This document shows positions 47,847 to 59,734 of a stretch of 64,000 bases of DNA, one piece after another. This DNA is from Syncephalis plumigaleata (taxonomy: Eukaryota; Zoopagomycota; Zoopagomycetes; Zoopagales; Piptocephalidaceae). The stretch covers positions 1 through 64,000 of the forward strand of contig JAIXMF010000017.1 of assembly GCA_025201365.1 (NCBI GenBank). Reading direction: 5' to 3'. Within the stretch, counting starts at the first letter, position 1. The number at the start of each line of letters is the position of its first letter. The notes beneath the pieces are model-generated. The model did no database searches and was not told where the DNA came from. It worked only from the letters and a program-made list of their open reading frames with translations. A program made the position numbers and the translations under genes.

Positions 47847-49290
47847 TACGATAGTAGAGAGTAAGTGTCGTTTAGTAGTTACTTGACTAATTAAACACGA
47901 GAGAAAGGAGAGCACAATATACACGGTTTTTCCAACTGATTAACAATGTTACCCTTTAACTTTTGTTTTTATTAATATTTACCTCTCTCTTTCCTTTTCA
48001 CACTTGACTACGTCCTCCATAATCACTTGTATGTGTATCGAATCGTGTTTTCACCACTCTCATTGCTCGCTGTTGTCATCACTCGCTTTCATGCTGTTGT
48101 ATCGTGTAAGCATTAAAGTATAGAAACGTAGACGTTGTCTTTGTTCCTAGCATTACAGCAACACTAGATATAGTTATGACAGGTTGTAATCCAAGTGTAA
48201 TGACAATATGTAGGAAGCATAGCTCTAAGGATACTGACATATGTGATGAAATAGCACTTGTGTAATCAATATTCGATGACCTCACTCGATATACAATGCT
48301 CATTCATGGCACACGATAAGTAATAAGCATAGCTGGAGTAGAAGAAAGAATCGAACGATGAATAGAGTAGAAGAATACCATATAGCATTACATATTTATT
48401 CAATCAATGAACCAGCCATTAGTTGATATTTATGTAATAGGACCATGGATGAATAGACGTAAGGGACTTGTAGATATACTACACGATAGCTTCCAATAAT
48501 AGAGCGTGCATGTAATTATTATTATGACTTGGCCATCACATTCATACAAATACCATTCATTATCATGACATCTACATGACATGTTCATTTGTATGTCATC
48601 TATCATTGTTCATTCCATTGTCAATTGACATGATTGATACTGATTGCAATGCATCACGACATGTCATCAAATGATCTCACGACCATATGGGCGTATCAAT
48701 AAAGCATGAACATGCCTGATGGTAGCAATAACGTGATACGACGCGCATATTCAATCAATATGATTCGTTAATGCATATCGCAGTCTTTGTTCGGCACCTC
48801 ATGCGTTGGTTGTTGCATCAGTGCTATTGCCAGTCAGTATAATCATGATTGAATGGACGATATACCTGGCTGGTTAATTTGCCATTCAAGATGATCATGA
48901 TATGAGTATACTATAGCAATACAGTGTGCATCGTTAACGAATTCAATCGTATCCCATAGCTCACAACTAATTGAATGAACTCTGCATTTGATTCAGATAA
49001 AGGAGACATGCTGGGGCCATGTCTACAGGTTCCCTTAGCAGCACTATTTTACACGGGTGCCATCAATATGCATTGCATAAACCAGTTTACCTCTATGGTC
49101 ATTGCTTTATTATCAAGCTACTATCAAGTCTATCCTTTGACGACACAGTAATACTACTAACTTTTATTCTACAGACTATCCTAATTTCATCTATGGACAA
49201 CCGTTTCCAATTTTATATTCTGTTTTCTAAACGCATCTGCCACTTTCTATCGCTCTATAGATTATTATAGTTGTATATATTTACTTCACA
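47847..49290. other. Intergenic region with no supported gene
   Basis: Divergent spacer between GCP3 and the seven-pass gene. AT-rich, with repeated CATGACAT/ACATGACATG words at 48563-48665. Nothing coding or structural is supported. Confidence 0.5.
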
Positions 49291-50282
49291 ATGCCAGTCA
49301 TCGACTACAATAATCCCGATGATATTAAGCGAATTAAAGTGCTCGAGGAAAAGTATGACATGCCGTTTGATGAAATGCCCAGACTCACTATCAGTGACTT
49401 TTACATGAAGGCCTCTGGAGATATTCCCGAACAGCGCAATCGATTATTGGGAATACAACTTGAATTATCGTTCATTCTATTCATTTTCTGCTTGTTTAGT
49501 CGGAACATCATTAGGCTATCTAGAGCGCTAATGTCAAACCCACGCGCACTACCCTTATAGTGCGCTTTCATATCCTCATTCTCGGGTATGGCCACCCAAG
49601 GCATTATTCTAATAGGATTAACGACAGGTAGCTTCAATTGCAACATATGTCTTTGGCTACAAACGGTCGGTATGAGTTTGTCGATGTTTTGTAATAGCAT
49701 AATACTGCTTCGTAAAGCGCACCTGGTGCTACTCAAGAAGAATTGGGTATTATACGTGGGGATCCCATTGATCATGCCACAGCTCGTATATTCAGCAATT
49801 TGGATATACTATAGTATAGTTATCCCAGAAGTCTACCTCGGTTGTGTCGCTTACTACACGCAGCTTATATTGTGGTTTTGGGTAGTAATTAATATTCCAC
49901 ATACCATATTATTCTCTGGTATTTTCTGTCATAGAGCCTATAATCAATACGCGCTATTTGGCTCTGACATCTGGAAACGACTGATGCATGAAGGCATACA
50001 AACAATGTGTTTTGTCTTATTATGCAACCTTGCCAGTATAACAATGGTTGTTTTCACCACTGATACCGTGAATAAGGACGTGTTCATTGTTGTAGATTGG
50101 TAAGCAATGGTAATAATAATGATAAATGCCATCCTAACACTATCATGATTAGGGTCGTAGTTACAACAATACTCGCGAATCATTGTTGTAACAATAAGGC
50201 TAAATCACCTACTGACCGTAAGTCTAGGACGGAATACTTGTTGCACGTATCACAGATCAATACGGCACATAGTTTGGATTAG
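49291..50282 (+). CDS. Seven-pass membrane protein, receptor-like
   Basis: Exons 49291-50099 and 50153-50282 (939 bases, in phase). A hydrophilic N-terminus (MPVIDYNNPDDIKRIKVLEE) is followed by seven hydrophobic segments, roughly LGIQLELSFILFIFCLF, CAFISSFSGMATQGIILIGL, CNICLWLQTVGMSLSMFCN, VLYVGIPLIMPQLVYSAIW, YYTQLILWFWVVINIPHTIL, QTMCFVLLCNLASITMVVF and VFIVVDWVVVTTILANHC. The topology and lengths suggest a G-protein-coupled-receptor-like protein, with no family motif seen. A single in-frame TAG at 49558-49560 interrupts the first loop (SNPRALPL-stop-CAFISS) while frame and topology continue on both sides. It may be a recent pseudogene, a sequence error or a read-through site. AATAAA follows near 50426. 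Confidence 0.6.
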
Positions 50283-51519
50283 CATGGCTATTAATATTGT
50301 AAGCTGCTCATTATTTATTATACAATTGCATTTACTATTAGCATTCATATCTTCCTATCTTGCTGACTAAATGATTCATTTTATTACTACTACTACTACT
50401 ATTAGTTTGATACATGCATGTAAAATAAAAGTATTCAAGTGATCTTTTGTATTAAAAGTAATTTAATGTAGAAGATACGCTTATGTTGATGCTTCACTGA
50501 ATTCCAAATGGATCAACAATCGTAGAAGAACATCTGATGGTAGTGTAAGCAGACGACTTTAACAGATTATAATAATAACTACGATCGACTACTACGATTA
50601 CTACAACCGATGGAATAGTGTCGTCATTGATGACGTGGTGCTATTCGATTCTGTCTCATCGCCACACAACTCATCCATTGCTTGATATCAAGTATCACTA
50701 TTATTTCCCTTGCAGCATGCTACTTTACATCGTACTGTTATTACATTCTTCCTACTCTAATCGGCTGGCTGCAAATAACTACACCGCATTATCTAAATGG
50801 TTACACCATAATCATATACTGTATTCGATGAGCATTGTAAATCGAGTATTTATTAAATAAACTATGTTGATAATGCTTACGATTGATTGCATAGGAGTAG
50901 CAACGAGTGAACTAATAGAATACACGATAAACAATGTAATAAGCAAGCAGTAACTAGTAGAATGACTGACTTGTCACGAATGAACAAGGAATGAGCAAGG
51001 AAGAGTGCATGAACACGTATGCCAGTTTATTTGGAGATTCGAGTATCGTGTATGGAATCGGGGTTATGGTTGCTCGTCTGGATTTCATTCAAATCACCAA
51101 CTGCCTTCGTAGTGGAACCGATGTTCCAACACACCCTCATGCAAGTGTCGTTGCTTCTAAACGTTTAATAAATGATGGACAACAACAAGCAACTTAACCG
51201 TGATGGTTATCGCCATTCACATCTAAGTACGTAAGTTTTATTATCATAGCTATTATATATTCATAAAAGCAAAAGACTAACTGCGTTAATCAGAAGGGGA
51301 AATTCTGTACAATGAATATTGCCTAGAATAAAGTTCATTGATTGGCTACAAAGAAAAGTGCTGATTTTTCTTTTTTTTTCATGAATTAATCGTTCTCTGT
51401 TCTACTCGTATTCTTCTCTCTCTTTATCGCGTACGTAGTCATTGGTTATTGTTGCTCGTAACATATATATACGTATATATCACTACTGTATCGCGTAGCG
51501 TAATAGATCTACCGACAAC
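50283..51519. other. Intergenic stretch with one orphan reading frame
   Basis: AT-rich. A 68-codon ATG frame at 50991-51197 (MSKEECMNTYASLFGDSSIV ... KRLINDGQQQAT) has fairly protein-like composition but no splice context, no family and no conserved motif that I can name. Tandem TATATATACGTATATATC near 51472 precedes the MAK16 gene. Confidence 0.35.
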
Positions 51520-53095
51520 ATGAATAGCGACGATCTTATTTGGTCTGTGATTAATAAACAATTCTGCTCGTACAAGGTCAAGTAAGTGGTGTTAACAGCA
51601 AACTGCCGATTAGCTAGCGGTGTTTTGTATAGCAATAGTTATTAATATGTATTATACAAATAGAACGGTTACTCAGAACTTTTGTCGTAATGCCTATAAT
51701 GTCACCGGTCTATGCAATCGTTCCTCGTGTCCATTAGCCAATAGTCGCTATGCTACTATTCGTGAACGTAACGGTAAGTCAAGCTATGATTTGATAGTAA
51801 TCAAGTATAATAATAATAATAATGAATACTCGATTGATATCCATACAGGTATCGTCTATCTTTACATGAAGACTGCTGAACGTGCTCATACACCGGCAAA
51901 TCTATGGGAGCGCGTTAAATTGTCCAAGAATTATGTAAAAGCCTTGGAACAGGTGAGTATTCATCATCCATTCTATTAAGAAATAGACGAACTAACGATG
52001 ACTACACATGAATAGATCAACAATGAGCTGCTTTATTGGCCAAAGTTCCTTAAACACAAATGTAAACAACGTTTAACGAAGATTACACAATATCTCATTC
52101 GAATGAGAAAATTGAAACTGAAGAACACGTAAGTAGTCCGCTATTTCCATATCATTTTGTTGCTTATTTATGTGTATATATGACAATGCATGTTCAACGA
52201 ACTAGTCCAACATTGGTGGGCATCAATAAAAAGATTGAACGTCGTGAAGCAACCCGTGAACGCAAGGCAGAAGCTGCTGCTCGTCTGGACAAGGCAATTG
52301 AAAAGGAATTGCTCGATCGATTAAAGAACAAGGCATACGGCGAGGAACCACTCAATGTCAACGAGGATGTATGGCGTGAAATTCTCGAAGAACACAAGAT
52401 CGAAGTGGAAAGTGATGTAACAACTGAAGATGAGGAAATGGAAGACGAAGACGAAGAAGAGGAGGAAGAGGAAGAAGACGAGGTAAGTATCAGTATGATT
52501 GAATAGAACATGTACAGTATGACATGTTTGCTAATTGAATGTTGTATATTTGCTATTAGTTTGAACATGAATTTGTATCGGATATTAGCGATGAAGATAT
52601 TAGTGATTTCGAGGATATGATGTCGTCGAGTAAATTCGGTGATGATATCTCGGTTAGTAATTAGATACTACATTTGTATTAACATTGTATTAATCACATA
52701 ATGATACTATTGAATAGAGTGGTGATGATGATGATGATGAGAATGATAGTATGGCATCATCTGATGAAGATGACGAAGAAGATGACACTACTACTAGAAC
52801 AGCGGATAAGGTAGCGTGTTGATAATGATTACTAACATCAATTGACTACACGATTACTTACTCGTCATCATTGCTAACATTAGAAGAAACGAAAGAAACC
52901 CGCTAATGAACCGAAACGTATTACAAAACGATCCAAGAAACGTAAGTGCCACCCTCTTCTATACCTCTGCTACCTATATTATTGTCTAATCACACTGTAA
53001 TCTATCTATTAGGTGGAGCTCATGTCGAAATTGAATACGAACACGAGCCAAGTGAATCACGAATTGCCAATGGTGCATCCTCGGCCGCTTGGTAA
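51520..53095 (+). CDS. MAK16: Ribosome-biogenesis protein MAK16
   Basis: Nine exons: 51520-51581, 51664-51773, 51849-51952, 52016-52128, 52206-52482, 52560-52652, 52718-52810, 52884-52941, 53013-53095. Total 993 bases, 330 residues, no break. Diagnostic MAK16 sequence: [40 protein letters not shown] (conserved cysteines), [70 protein letters not shown], then an acidic tail and a basic [23 protein letters not shown]16 is needed for 60S pre-ribosome assembly and 25S/5.8S maturation in the nucleolus. The acidic stretches of the tail fall in separate exons. Confidence 0.97.
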
Positions 53096-55434
53096 TCGCG
53101 CGACTCATCCTATTATTATTTACAGTACATTTGGACGCTTTTTCACCTTTTGGTTATCCGAGCTATAATACGAATTGAACTCCTTTTTATTAGTATACTT
53201 GCCAGCAATATATGAAAATAAACGAACTATCGTTACATTACTATTATGATGATTAGCAAACGATTACGTGACATGAAGTGATACTGACTACCGATGATCA
53301 TCTTAACTCCATTTGTCTATTTTGTTTTATTCAACTATGTACGCATCTTCGCGACAAATATCCCTCTAGAGTGTCACGACATTTGCACAAAAGCTAATAC
53401 ATGCGTTATATCATTCATATACCACGTTTAACCATTCCTAGGGCAAGTGCCGATAAAAGCATACCAAAGAAAAACTAGCGACTCTACAAGAGAAATCGCT
53501 CCGTGGAAGTAGATATAATTTGATACATGGTCGATACGCGAATTCGCGTTGTTTTTATGTTAAAGCAAGAAAACAGGGGTCTCACCCATGGACTTTGACT
53601 AAAATAGCAAATCTAGTAACAAATTAAGCAATGAATAAACTGCCACATTGCTATCTCGTGTTTACACGTAGTAAAACACACATATGTAATGACATACAAT
53701 CAATATTGGAAACAGTTACTACGGTTTACTTGTAACGAGACAAAGGAACAAACATATTGAACTTGAACTGGAACTGTAGTCGCCAACCAATATTACTTGT
53801 TAAATGAGCAGGCACGGCATGCATATTAATCCATTGTCGACTGTCATCAACTTGGACAAACATTGCTAGATTGGTGATACATTCACATCATACATCATCA
53901 TCATCATCATTCCTGTATGGTGTGAATCACGACAAGCAAAAAATACCTCATTGTTGAATAGGTAATGTGCTCTTTATTTACTACTATGACTGCAATATAC
54001 TAGTGTATATAGTGCTAAGTAGGATGCCGCGCCAGTAATGTCACCAATGTCGTCATCTGACCTGGTCCATTGGCGTCACCTGGCCTACTGGCTGCTGTTC
54101 TGCTGACCATCTCACCAATAACTGTGTATACCCATGATAGGAACAAGCTTCTATTTGTTCAATAACGAATGAATGGATAGTGGATTACTAGCCAAATATG
54201 TTTATACGCTTGTATAAATAATGATACATATCAATGGTATGCGTAAGAATTGCCGCTTGTATTAAGGCACGCTGTAACATTGCTCTTTTCTTTCATCATC
54301 TCTTTGTTTCTTATTGTACATCATCCAGTCACTCACTCACTTGCCCCTTCCCATTCTACGACATCCACATTGCTACATTACAAGTTGTACTTGTAGTATC
54401 CATTCTAGTGCCATTTCTTCCTCTCGTTTCTTGTAAGTTATTGTATTATTTGGTGTTGTCATTCATCGTGTTCCCACCAATTGATTGATTGCGGACCTTT
54501 TCATTTATCTGGTCTGATATTCATTCATTCATTACAGTCTGAGTGTGTAGGATATATCCCTGAGAAGCGTAGCGGTCAGTTCTTGTGACAGCAGCAGTTA
54601 CTATTCCTGTAAGGAGTTCTTGCGGTGTAGCAGTACTATTCTTACAAGTTTCCAGTTCCTATCCTGATACTGGCACTTTTCTATCCATCTCGGTAATAGA
54701 GTGCCATTATATCCGTCTGCACACACACACATTCATACATCGCATCGCATATAACATCCGATAGTTTACCAGTGTGCGAATCTGTGAGTTTGAATGTGAG
54801 TGAGTCAGTGTCTGCATTACTGCTGCTGCTTCCTCTTCTTATCCGCATTGTCCACTCATACGCACCTCATTCATCAGCAGTCCAATCTCCTTTTCGGTCG
54901 TATTCGTTTGTTTCACACCTTTGTGTTTTGGCATCACTTTTTACGCTCACACGTGTCTCCTTGTTCGAATTCACTTGCTTTTTAACCCGGCCCAACAACG
55001 ACGACATCGACTATCAGCTAGTGTTGTTACTTTTATTTCTCAGTTCTTATATATCTTCTATACTATCATATTATAGTGGTTATTCATTGTTAGCGTAGAT
55101 ATAAGCAGTCAGTCAGTCAGTGGTACGCACAACTATAACTACAACCATTCAGCATATTTAAATCGATTGACTCTTGCTATTATTCTTACTCATTATCTTG
55201 TCCTCTCCTCTCTCTCCCCTTCTACTATCTCTATCTGCTGCTGCTGCTATTCACTAGGCTATCATACCTCCTGCTTGTGTGTGTGTGCATAAACAGAATT
55301 AGTGTAATAGTCAGTCATTCTAGTTAGTTTTGCTTGCTTACTTGCCAACTAGTATCTCTCTCACTCTCTCACTCCTTCTACAACTATCTATCATTATTGT
55401 TGTTCTTTTGTATTATCGTTGAACTTACGGTACA
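53096..55434. other. Long leader and intergenic region before ceramidase B
   Basis: AATAAA-like signal for MAK16 near 53216. CATCATCATCATCATC at 53896. From about 54290 the plus strand turns C/T-rich (CTCACTCACTTGCCCC, CTCTCTCTCCCC, CTGCTGCTGCTGC near 55237). Frames here are leucine/serine-rich and do not resemble proteins. No gene supported. Confidence 0.45.
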
Positions 55435-56566
55435 ATGCATATTCATTTTGCGGAAAGTCTCAATGCCACAACACTAGGCTACTGGGGTAAACGGTAAGTA
55501 CTGCTGTTGCTGCTGTGCCGTGCAATACTCGCACGCCATTCATGCTTCATTATGAGAAACGGACAACTAATGAGACTTGTTATTATTTGATACTACAGAA
55601 CATCCACACTCGATTGGTGCGAGGTAAGCATTAGTAGCATACAGATGATTAATTCAAACGAATCTATATATCTAATGGTTTGCAATGATATATTATGATA
55701 CACGCTTTGTAGGAAAACTATGTGGTTTGCAAGTATATTGCCGAGTTCCACAACACCATCACCAATGCCGTCTTCGGTAAGTATACTTGATGATAACAGA
55801 CATATATGCGCAATAGCAATGTAACTAACTTCAATCATTATTGCTCTCCCCTGCTACGTTATCGATAGTATTGCTTGGATTGTACGGCATGTACGTTGTA
55901 AGCAAGTTGAGGCAGGAATCTCGATTCATCGCTGGATTCGCCTCCTTCTTGTTGGTAGGCATTGGCTCGTGGCTCTTCCATATGACACTCCTATACGAGA
56001 TGCAACTACTCGACGAGTTGCCAATGCTCTACGCCACCTGTGTCCTCATCTATTCCGTGTTCGAATCGGAGGAAAAGAACATTCACGGCTGGAAGTTGCC
56101 AGCCATGCTAGCTAGTGTCGCCCTACTTATCTCGGCCATCTACGTGTTCGTCAAGAGCCCGCTATTCCATCAATGGTCCTATGGTCTACTCACGGCGGTA
56201 CTCGTACTACGTGCTCTATTCTTGTTTACTCGCTTACCCGCCTGTGAGGCCAAATGCACGATGCGTCGTTTGCTCATCTCCAGCTGGAGTATGTACGCGC
56301 TTGGTTTCCTCGTGTGGAATATCGATAACGAGTTCTGCCCGCAAATCCGTGCTGCTCGTGCCTATCTTGGCTCGCCGTGGGACAGCTTGCTTCAACTGCA
56401 TGGCTGGTGGCATATCCTCACTGGACTAGGCTCCTATGCCTACATTGTGTTCAGTCAGTATATCCGTCAGATGCAACTAGGCAAGTCTGACATGTACGCC
56501 GTTCGCTGGACGATGGGTGTCATACCCACATTGGTCCTCGCTAACAGCAAGGTCAAATCCGTTTAA
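55435..56566 (+). CDS. ACER: Alkaline ceramidase, paralogue B
   Basis: Exons 55435-55493, 55599-55623, 55713-55776 and 55869-56566 (846 bases, 281 residues, intact). Signatures: NATTLGYWGKRTSTLDWCEE, NYVVCKYIAEFHNTITNAVF, GSWLFHMTLLYEMQLLDELP (Ser/His), FLVWNIDNEFC (Asp) and LLQLHGWWHILTGLGSYAYI (HxxxH). About seven hydrophobic segments, as in Ypc1/Ydc1 and human ACER. It hydrolyses ceramides in the ER/Golgi and can run in reverse in yeast. Introns 1-3 match paralogue A at identical codons and phases (exons 2 and 3 are 25 and 64 bases in both), but the last exon is continuous where A has three introns. It converges on the subtilisin gene, a layout similar to paralogue A against paraoxonase. 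Confidence 0.93.
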
Positions 56567-56984
56567 ATTACTACTCACTTTCTAGCTAGCTAGCTAGTTG
56601 ATTAGCCAATGATTAAGTTAAATGATATATGATATTAAGGATTATAACGTATTACTACACATTTATATTTTATTTCTTACGATGATAGCTCACATACTAC
56701 TTGCTGCTCGCTCTCCACACAAGTATGAAGAGTGGTGTAGAATTAATCCAAGAGAAAGAGAATAGTCATTGTTATTGTTAGTCTTTTATATTAAAATAAA
56801 CCAATTGTCTATTTTGCATCCTTTCTATTTATGAAAAAGAATACACGTCCATTTCATTTAGTAAATTATAGAGCATTCTATTGCATGTCATCAACGTACG
56901 ACGAATAATCGATCAATCAATTAATTAGCTAGCAATCAAATAAGATGATTTTTATTGATTTCTGTACGGTGTGATCATTGCTTC
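56567..56984. other. Convergent spacer, ceramidase B / subtilisin
   Basis: 418 bases, AT-rich, with CTAGCTAGCTAGCTAG near 56583 and AATAAA-like signals for both genes. No gene is seen. Confidence 0.5.
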
Positions 56985-58412
56985 TTAGATGCCTACCGGC
57001 TTGCCCTTGCCACCACCATTATCACCATCTCCTGGCTTTGGCCAAGGGAATGGCCAAGGGAATGGGTCATTAGGATCGGGCGATGGACCTGGAGATGGTT
57101 TTGGCCAGGGGAATGGCCAAGGGAATGGATCCTTGGGAGCTGGAGCTGGAGTTGGTGCTGGTGATGGTGCTGGAGATGGTGACGGTGATGGAGATGGAGA
57201 TGGAGATGGAGCTGGATTCTTGCCATCACCTGGCTGGTTGTACACCAATTTATTAGGAGTGTTGGCTGAGACACCCTTAAGAACATTAGGCGTGGCATTA
57301 TCAACGAGAGCTTTGTAAACGGCGTCAACCGAGTTAAAGGCGCCGGTACCAAGATAAAGTGCGGCAACACCGGCAATGTGCGGAGAAGCCATCGAAGTAC
57401 CGGAGATAGTATTGGTACTACCATCGGTGCCCCTCCACAATGACTTGATGTCCATACCTGGTGCGTATGCCTTGACACACTTGCCATAATTGGAGAAGTA
57501 GGCTTGCTGGTCCTTCTTGTCGCTAGCAGCAACAGCGAACACCTTGGCAGCACCGGCTGGCGAGGTCTTACACGCATCATTACTCTCGTTACCGGCAGCT
57601 ACGATAAACACGACACCGGCATCGACTGCGGCATTGACTGCGTCATCGAGTGCTCGTGACTGGGAACCACCTAACGACATGTTGGCCACGGACTTGCCAC
57701 GACGAGCATTCTGGGCAACATACTGAATACCGGCAATGACATTGGCATCCGTACCGGAACCCTGGCCGTTCAACACTTTAACACCAAAGATCTTGGACTT
57801 CTTCGCAACACCGTACGACTTGGAGGCGGCAGTGCCGGCGACATGCGTGCCATGTCCATGCATGTCCGTGTCCGCCTCGTTCTTGACGAAACTCTTGGCG
57901 AATACGGCACGTCCCTCGAAATCGGAATGTTTGGCCTCCACACCAGTATCCACCACCCAGATGTCGATACCTTCACCGGCGCTGTCCGGATACACGTAGG
58001 GTGCGCTCGTGTCAAGTGTACGCTGCGAGATACGTGGTAAACCCCAGCTTGGCGGCGAGTCTTGCTGACCTAGAATGGTGATGATGTTTTGCGGTTGCAC
58101 GTATTCAATGCGCGGATCCTGCTTGTAGCGTGCGAGTTGATCGTCCGTCAGTTTACCGGCGAATCCTTGGAATTGCTCGAGTTCGTAGGTGTGCTGAACC
58201 TCGGATCCTGGTGCGAAACTACGATGCTCGGCTACAAAGGCATGTACCTCGTTGCCGGGACGTAACTTGATGATGTAGGCACCTTGGATGCTTTCCTTCA
58301 AAGCAATGGGCACACTCTGGGCTAGCGCGGGAGATTGGATGGCGGCATTTGCCGAGACTGCAAGGAGAATGGCAGCAGTTGCCAGAGTCAGAAATGTTCT
58401 GACAAATTTCAT
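56985..58412 (-). CDS. Secreted subtilisin-like serine protease (S8, proteinase K type)
   Basis: A single 475-residue open frame with no introns. Signal peptide about residues 1-23 (TFLTLATAAILLAVSANA), an I9-type propeptide (YIIKLRPGNEVHAFVAEH ... FQGFAGKLTDDQLARY) and the peptidase domain with the triad Asp155 (WVVDTGVEAKHSDFEGRA), His187 (HGHGTHVAGT) and Ser340 (SGTSMASPHIAGVAALY). The oxyanion Asn is at 275 (AAGNES). The C-terminal tail after about residue 390 is proline-rich: PSPSPSPSPSPSP, then two copies of DPFPWPFPWPKP joined by SPGPSPDPN, then GDGDNGGGKGKPVGI. The protease is expected to work outside the cell on bulk protein. The tail is not part of the S8 fold and may act as a wall or surface linker. 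The absence of introns and the less AT-rich sequence set it apart from neighbours. Confidence 0.97.
   Translation of the reverse strand: MKFVRTFLTLATAAILLAVSANAAIQSPALAQSVPIALKESIQGAYIIKLRPGNEVHAFVAEHRSFAPGSEVQHTYELEQFQGFAGKLTDDQLARYKQDPRIEYVQPQNIITILGQQDSPPSWGLPRISQRTLDTSAPYVYPDSAGEGIDIWVVDTGVEAKHSDFEGRAVFAKSFVKNEADTDMHGHGTHVAGTAASKSYGVAKKSKIFGVKVLNGQGSGTDANVIAGIQYVAQNARRGKSVANMSLGGSQSRALDDAVNAAVDAGVVFIVAAGNESNDACKTSPAGAAKVFAVAASDKKDQQAYFSNYGKCVKAYAPGMDIKSLWRGTDGSTNTISGTSMASPHIAGVAALYLGTGAFNSVDAVYKALVDNATPNVLKGVSANTPNKLVYNQPGDGKNPAPSPSPSPSPSPSPAPSPAPTPAPAPKDPFPWPFPWPKPSPGPSPDPNDPFPWPFPWPKPGDGDNGGGKGKPVGI
57000..57215. repeat. Coding repeats of the proline-rich tail
   Basis: GGCCAAGGGAATGGCCAAGG occurs near 57040 and in near-identical form near 57104, encoding the two PFPWPFPWPKP motifs. 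Between 57135 and 57213 GGAGAT/GGAGCT/GGTGAC hexamers encode SP and AP dipeptides. Both are internal tandem repeats of the subtilisin gene. Confidence 0.85.
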
Positions 58413-59387
58413 AATGATAATGAAATGATTTTTTAGCGTTGGTTACAAGAGATAAATAGGGAAGATAAACAAAATTGCGTAAATTGTTCCGTTAAAACGC
58501 GTAGACGAATAAGAATAGAATGGACAAGTGAGTAGGTTGAAGTGAGGTAATATTCGTTAAGGTGAATGTTGTTGTGATAATTATTAAGGTGTTAGCACAT
58601 TAACAGCTGCTCATTTTATAGTGAAACAAGAACAGAAATTTGGTAAGTTTATTACATGATTAACAACGAAATACTGCTGCTTGTTTGCGTGCTTGCTTGC
58701 TACAATGATCAATACTATCATTCAATTGTTGGAATAATCTATGCATGTAAGTGGTGCGCTTGTCCAACAGTAGATTCTATAGAGTAACCACAGCAGCGAC
58801 AATATTGACGCGTCACCACCGATAATGTGCTGGGTCACACGCAATAGGACTGCGACAAGTATGCATAGCGTGCCATATTGTGTTGCTTCTATTCGTATCC
58901 TATCGATTAGTATGTCATTTATTCGTTCACTTGCACTAAACCCAATTGACGAATGGACGTAGAACAAATGGAATACGCTATTACTTTCGTCGCTTTTGCT
59001 GGTCCAGCACATGTCAATGTTGCCTAATTGGCATGGTGTCTCCTCGTGGTAGGTCAGGCGTATACACAAATAAATGCCACTTTTAGTAGTAAATGATGAC
59101 AACAGAGCGGTGCAAGCAGGGCCTTAGCTTGAAGTGGTCGTCGTTTTACATGAGAAAGGTCACGCGACATAAGTGAACGAAAGGCGCGTGTTTATGCCAT
59201 GTAACAATGGCGATTATATTACATTTACACCAAAGTGTATGCGTATGCATGAATACGACGTTTGAAGCGTGGACGATCAACTGGCTTAACGTATAGCTAA
59301 CTTACTGGTGGATATGTGGTATCACACTAGATGACATGTTCAAGTGTACACTGCATAAAATGTAACCGTGTTGTACTCGCACATAGT
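58413..59387. other. Intergenic region upstream of the subtilisin gene
   Basis: The subtilisin promoter should lie at 58413-58640, where T-rich and GTTAAG words are frequent. A 126-codon minus-strand frame at 58722-59102 has no recognised motif, no splice support and mixed composition, so it is not called as a gene. Confidence 0.4.
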
Positions 59388-59563
59388 ATGACCGTGAAAC
59401 CTATTGATATACCTTTAGCAACTTGGAGGGCATTGAATGGACCGGTACTAACCTATGGTATATTCCATCATGCCAATCCCCGAGTGGCACCGAGCTCATT
59501 ATAGAACGCAATGAATGGGCCCAGACTATTGGTAATTATGAGGGATTATCACGTCAACACTAA
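59388..59563 (+). pseudogene. Orphan exon or gene relic
   Basis: ATG at 59388 opens MTVKPIDIPLATWRALNGPV then LTYGIFHHANP in one frame. The next frame continues TELIIERNEWAQTIGNYEGL then SRQH and a TAA at 59561-59563. The 176-base length is one short of a multiple of three, like other breaks in this window. Composition is strongly protein-like. I do not recognise the family. It could be the final exon of a decayed gene or a short gene with one lost base. Confidence 0.35.
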
Positions 59564-59734
59564 TCGACACTTTGAACTAGAGCAAATAAGCATTGTATGT
59601 AAGAGATATAGTAGGATCCAAATATTTATTATTATTATTAGCAGCAATGATGCAAATAGATGTTGTTATTATTATCAAAGCATCCTATAAAATAATGAAG
59701 TCATTTCGTAAGAAGTGTATATAGAAAAATTGTG

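Noticed and set aside
56989-57999. Long plus-strand frames across the subtilisin gene
   Set aside because: They are antisense shadows of a strongly supported protease with an intact catalytic triad.
58722-59102. 126-codon minus-strand frame as a membrane protein
   Set aside because: One hydrophobic patch only, no splice signals joining it to neighbours and no family match.
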